64,000 nt of DNA from UBA3206 sp963623875 (lineage in GTDB: Bacteria; Bacillota_I; Bacilli_A; Acholeplasmatales; Anaeroplasmataceae), in assembly GCA_963623875.1 (NCBI GenBank), contig CAVFNL010000021.1:1-64000 (forward strand), written 5' to 3'. Numbering within the stretch: position 1 is the stretch's first letter; every line of letters begins with the position of its first letter. A program made the position numbers and the translations under genes. The notes under the pieces are model-generated. The model was not told where the DNA came from. It saw only the letters and a list, made by a program, of their open reading frames with translations, and did no database searches. Shown here piece after piece: positions 62,066-64,000 of this stretch.

Positions 62066-64000
62066 ATGGATAACAATCAAAACAATAACAACCAAAATCC
62101 AAACAACCAACAACAAACACCAAAAAAGCCAAGACAAAATAATATATTTAATTCTTTTGGAATGTATATTTTAATTATCATTCTTTTAATTGGAGCTTGG
62201 TTTGCGTATAGAAAGCTTACCGCAACAAATTATGAAACAGTAACATTTGATGAAATAGTAAATGCTATTTCTGATGATCGTTATATTAGTGGTAGTGCAA
62301 AACCTAATGGTAGTGATAATAATTTCTCAGTAACTATTAAGGGTACATATTACAAAGATAGTGAAAAAACTAAAATAATATACTATAAGGCAGTTCTTAC
62401 TGATACACAATACGACTTAGTATCTAGTAAAGTTCCTGTTGAATATAAGACTATTTCAAACAATTCTGCTATAACTTGGATTATGTATTTACTACCATAC
62501 GTAATTATAATAGGTGCTATTATATTTATTTCTAAGCAAAATGGTGGTACAAAAGCATTCGATTTTGCAAAATCTACTGCCAAAAAATCAAATGGTAGTA
62601 AGGTTACATTTAATGATGTCGCAGGATGTGATGAGGAGAAACAAGAACTTGTTGAAGTTGTTGATTTCTTAAAAAATCCTAAAAAATATGCAGACATGGG
62701 GGCTCGTATTCCAAAGGGAATTCTACTTTTCGGTCCTCCAGGTACAGGAAAAACTTTACTTGCGAAAGCTGTTGCTGGAGAAGCTGGTGTTCCTTTCTTC
62801 TCTATTTCCGGTTCAGAATTCGTTGAAATGTTTGTAGGAGTTGGAGCTTCAAGAGTAAGAGATTTATTTAAACAAGCTAAAGAACAACACCCTTGTATTA
62901 TTTTCATCGATGAAATTGATGCAGTAGGTAGACAACGTGGTGCAGGTATGGGTGGAGGTCATGACGAACGTGAACAAACACTAAACCAATTGCTAGTTGA
63001 AATGGATGGTTTCCAAGCTAACCTAGGAATTATCGTTATGGCCGCAACTAATAGACCTGATGTTTTAGACCCTGCTCTTTTAAGACCAGGAAGATTCGAT
63101 AGACAAATAACTATTTCTACTCCTGATGTTTCAGGACGTGAAGCTATATTAAAAGTTCATTCAAGAAATAAACATTTAGCTGATGATGTTAAACTTGATG
63201 AAGTTGCGGCACGTATTCCAGGATTTAGTGGTGCTGATATTGAAAACTTATTAAATGAAGCCGCAATACTTGCAGCACGTGATAATAGAAAAGTTATCAC
63301 AACAGATGATTTAGATGAAGCTGTAGACCGTGTAATGATGGGACCTGCTAAAAAGAGTAGAAAATATTCTGATCACGAAAAAGATCTTGTTGCTCATCAT
63401 GAGGCAGGACATGCAGTAATCGGATTAAAACTTGAACATGCTAATGTTGTCCAAAAAGTAACTATTATTCCACGTGGACAAGCAGGTGGATATACATTAA
63501 TGCTTCCTGAAGAAGAAACTTATTTTGAAACACGCCGTTCTCTATTAGACCAAATCACAGGCCTTCTTGGAGGAAGAGTTGCAGAAGAGATTACATTTAA
63601 CGAAGTATCAACAGGTGCTTCAAACGACTTCCAACGTGCTACAAGAATTGCTCGTTCAATGGTTACTGAATATGGAATGTCTTCTTTAGGTCCAGTTCAA
63701 TATGAACAACAATCTGGTTCTGTTTTCTTAGGTCGTGACTACATGAAAGAAAAGAATTTCTCTGACCAAGTAGCTCTTGAAATCGATAGAGAACAAAGGA
63801 AAATCATTGAAGAATGTTATGAAGATTGTAAAAGAATATTGACTGAAAATATTGATTTAGTAAACGCAATAGCTGAATACCTTAAGAAAGTTGAAACTCT
63901 TACTAAGGCTGATATCGATGAAATTGCAAAAACAGGTCACTTAATTCGTTGGGATGATAGAGATCGTATTAAAGCTGAAAGAGAAGCCAAAGAAAAAGCT
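62066..64000 (+). CDS. ftsH: ATP-dependent zinc metalloprotease FtsH, 3' end beyond the window
   Basis: Membrane-bound AAA+ protease for quality control of membrane and regulatory proteins. The start at 62066 follows AAGGGGTAATGTAG, and the frame is open for 645 codons to the window end. An Asn/Gln-rich N-terminus (about 1-26) precedes the first helix (MYILIIILLIGAWFAY), a 70-80 residue external domain and a second helix (WIMYLLPYVIIIGAII). Then come Walker A GPPGTGKT (223-230), Walker B IIFIDEID, the SRH region NRPDVLDPALLRPGRFD and the zinc site HEAGH (445-449). Only the last few residues are likely missing. Confidence 0.97.
   Translation, partial: MDNNQNNNNQNPNNQQQTPKKPRQNNIFNSFGMYILIIILLIGAWFAYRKLTATNYETVTFDEIVNAISDDRYISGSAKPNGSDNNFSVTIKGTYYKDSEKTKIIYYKAVLTDTQYDLVSSKVPVEYKTISNNSAITWIMYLLPYVIIIGAIIFISKQNGGTKAFDFAKSTAKKSNGSKVTFNDVAGCDEEKQELVEVVDFLKNPKKYADMGARIPKGILLFGPPGTGKTLLAKAVAGEAGVPFFSISGSEFVEMFVGVGASRVRDLFKQAKEQHPCIIFIDEIDAVGRQRGAGMGGGHDEREQTLNQLLVEMDGFQANLGIIVMAATNRPDVLDPALLRPGRFDRQITISTPDVSGREAILKVHSRNKHLADDVKLDEVAARIPGFSGADIENLLNEAAILAARDNRKVITTDDLDEAVDRVMMGPAKKSRKYSDHEKDLVAHHEAGHAVIGLKLEHANVVQKVTIIPRGQAGGYTLMLPEEETYFETRRSLLDQITGLLGGRVAEEITFNEVSTGASNDFQRATRIARSMVTEYGMSSLGPVQYEQQSGSVFLGRDYMKEKNFSDQVALEIDREQRKIIEECYEDCKRILTENIDLVNAIAEYLKKVETLTKADIDEIAKTGHLIRWDDRDRIKAEREAKEKA

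Noticed and set aside
62383..62907. 174-codon minus-strand frame
   Set aside because: Antisense shadow of ftsH, whose plus-strand reading has all family motifs.
1..64000. CRISPR arrays, tRNA or rRNA genes, insertion sequences, prophage genes
   Set aside because: Looked for repeated 24-40 base units with spacers, tRNA arm signatures and transposase or integrase motifs; none was convincing by eye.
62066..64000. Alternative genetic code (TGA as Trp) as in mollicutes
   Set aside because: Trp is encoded by TGG in conserved positions and TGA ends genes such as the epimerase and the helicase.

Overview
This window is a gene-dense, AT-rich bacterial chromosome segment with Shine-Dalgarno-led genes, short spacers and intrinsic terminators. 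TGA is used as a stop and Trp is encoded by TGG, so the standard bacterial code applies. The gene content (type III glutamine synthetase, archaeal-type split glutamate synthase, an ANTAR regulator, LL-diaminopimelate aminotransferase, the tilS-hpt-ftsH order, lipoprotein signals and zinc-ribbon TIR/TPR proteins) suggests a low-GC Firmicutes/Bacillota-type anaerobe, probably an uncultured gut lineage. The exact taxon cannot be fixed from the sequence. No rRNA, tRNA, CRISPR array, insertion sequence or phage module was recognised.

Layout. Positions 1-2.7 kb: a heavy-metal efflux P-type ATPase, its metal-binding domain as a separate gene, and an ArsR repressor, with two matching operators. 3.1-4.4 kb: a frameshifted AAA ATPase. 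4.6-5.9 kb: a MATE pump. 6.0-14.9 kb: an eight-gene minus-strand operon (three glutamate synthase subunits, glutamine synthetase I, an ANTAR antiterminator-type regulator, pyrG, dapF, dapL) behind one promoter and a leader terminator. 15.1-18.2 kb: a secreted protein of unknown function with an ABC transporter. 18.7-24.3 kb: a plus-strand nitrogen cluster (glutamine synthetase III, an Amt transporter fused to a PII domain, asparagine synthetase) behind a second leader terminator. 24.3-35.9 kb: ThrE-type exporter, DUF5662 protein, GH28 polygalacturonase, TIR/TPR protein, nitroreductase, PcrA helicase, ABC-F ATPase and glnS. 36.1-40.5 kb: Nudix hydrolase, PLD-helicase-DUF3427 protein and a Fic protein, a possible defence-like set. 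40.6-43.3 kb: an amino-acid ABC importer preceded by a 14-codon leader peptide with three consecutive cysteines. 43.4-45.9 kb: tsaE-tsaB-rimI-tsaD. 45.9-54.5 kb: a galactarate utilisation locus with two regulators. 54.5-58.5 kb: a nucleoside deaminase, a DUF1905/C39-like protein and a pectate lyase lipoprotein. 58.5-64 kb: a Maf-Dus fusion, tilS, hpt and ftsH, which runs off the window.

Two physiological themes stand out. One is nitrogen: glutamine and glutamate are made by two synthetases and glutamate synthase, ammonium enters through Amt-PII, and the operons add glutamine or glutamate consumers (asnB, pyrG, dapL). Both operons start at TTGACT-N17 promoters followed at once by an intrinsic terminator, which implies control by antitermination. 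The other is pectin: a surface pectate lyase, a GH28 enzyme without a signal peptide and a complete galactarate route point to use of plant cell-wall uronic acids. The strongest candidates for new biology are the polycysteine leader peptide, the helically phased TTTCAT array of the galactarate locus, the Maf-Dus and DUF1905-C39 fusions, and the paired nitrogen leader terminators.
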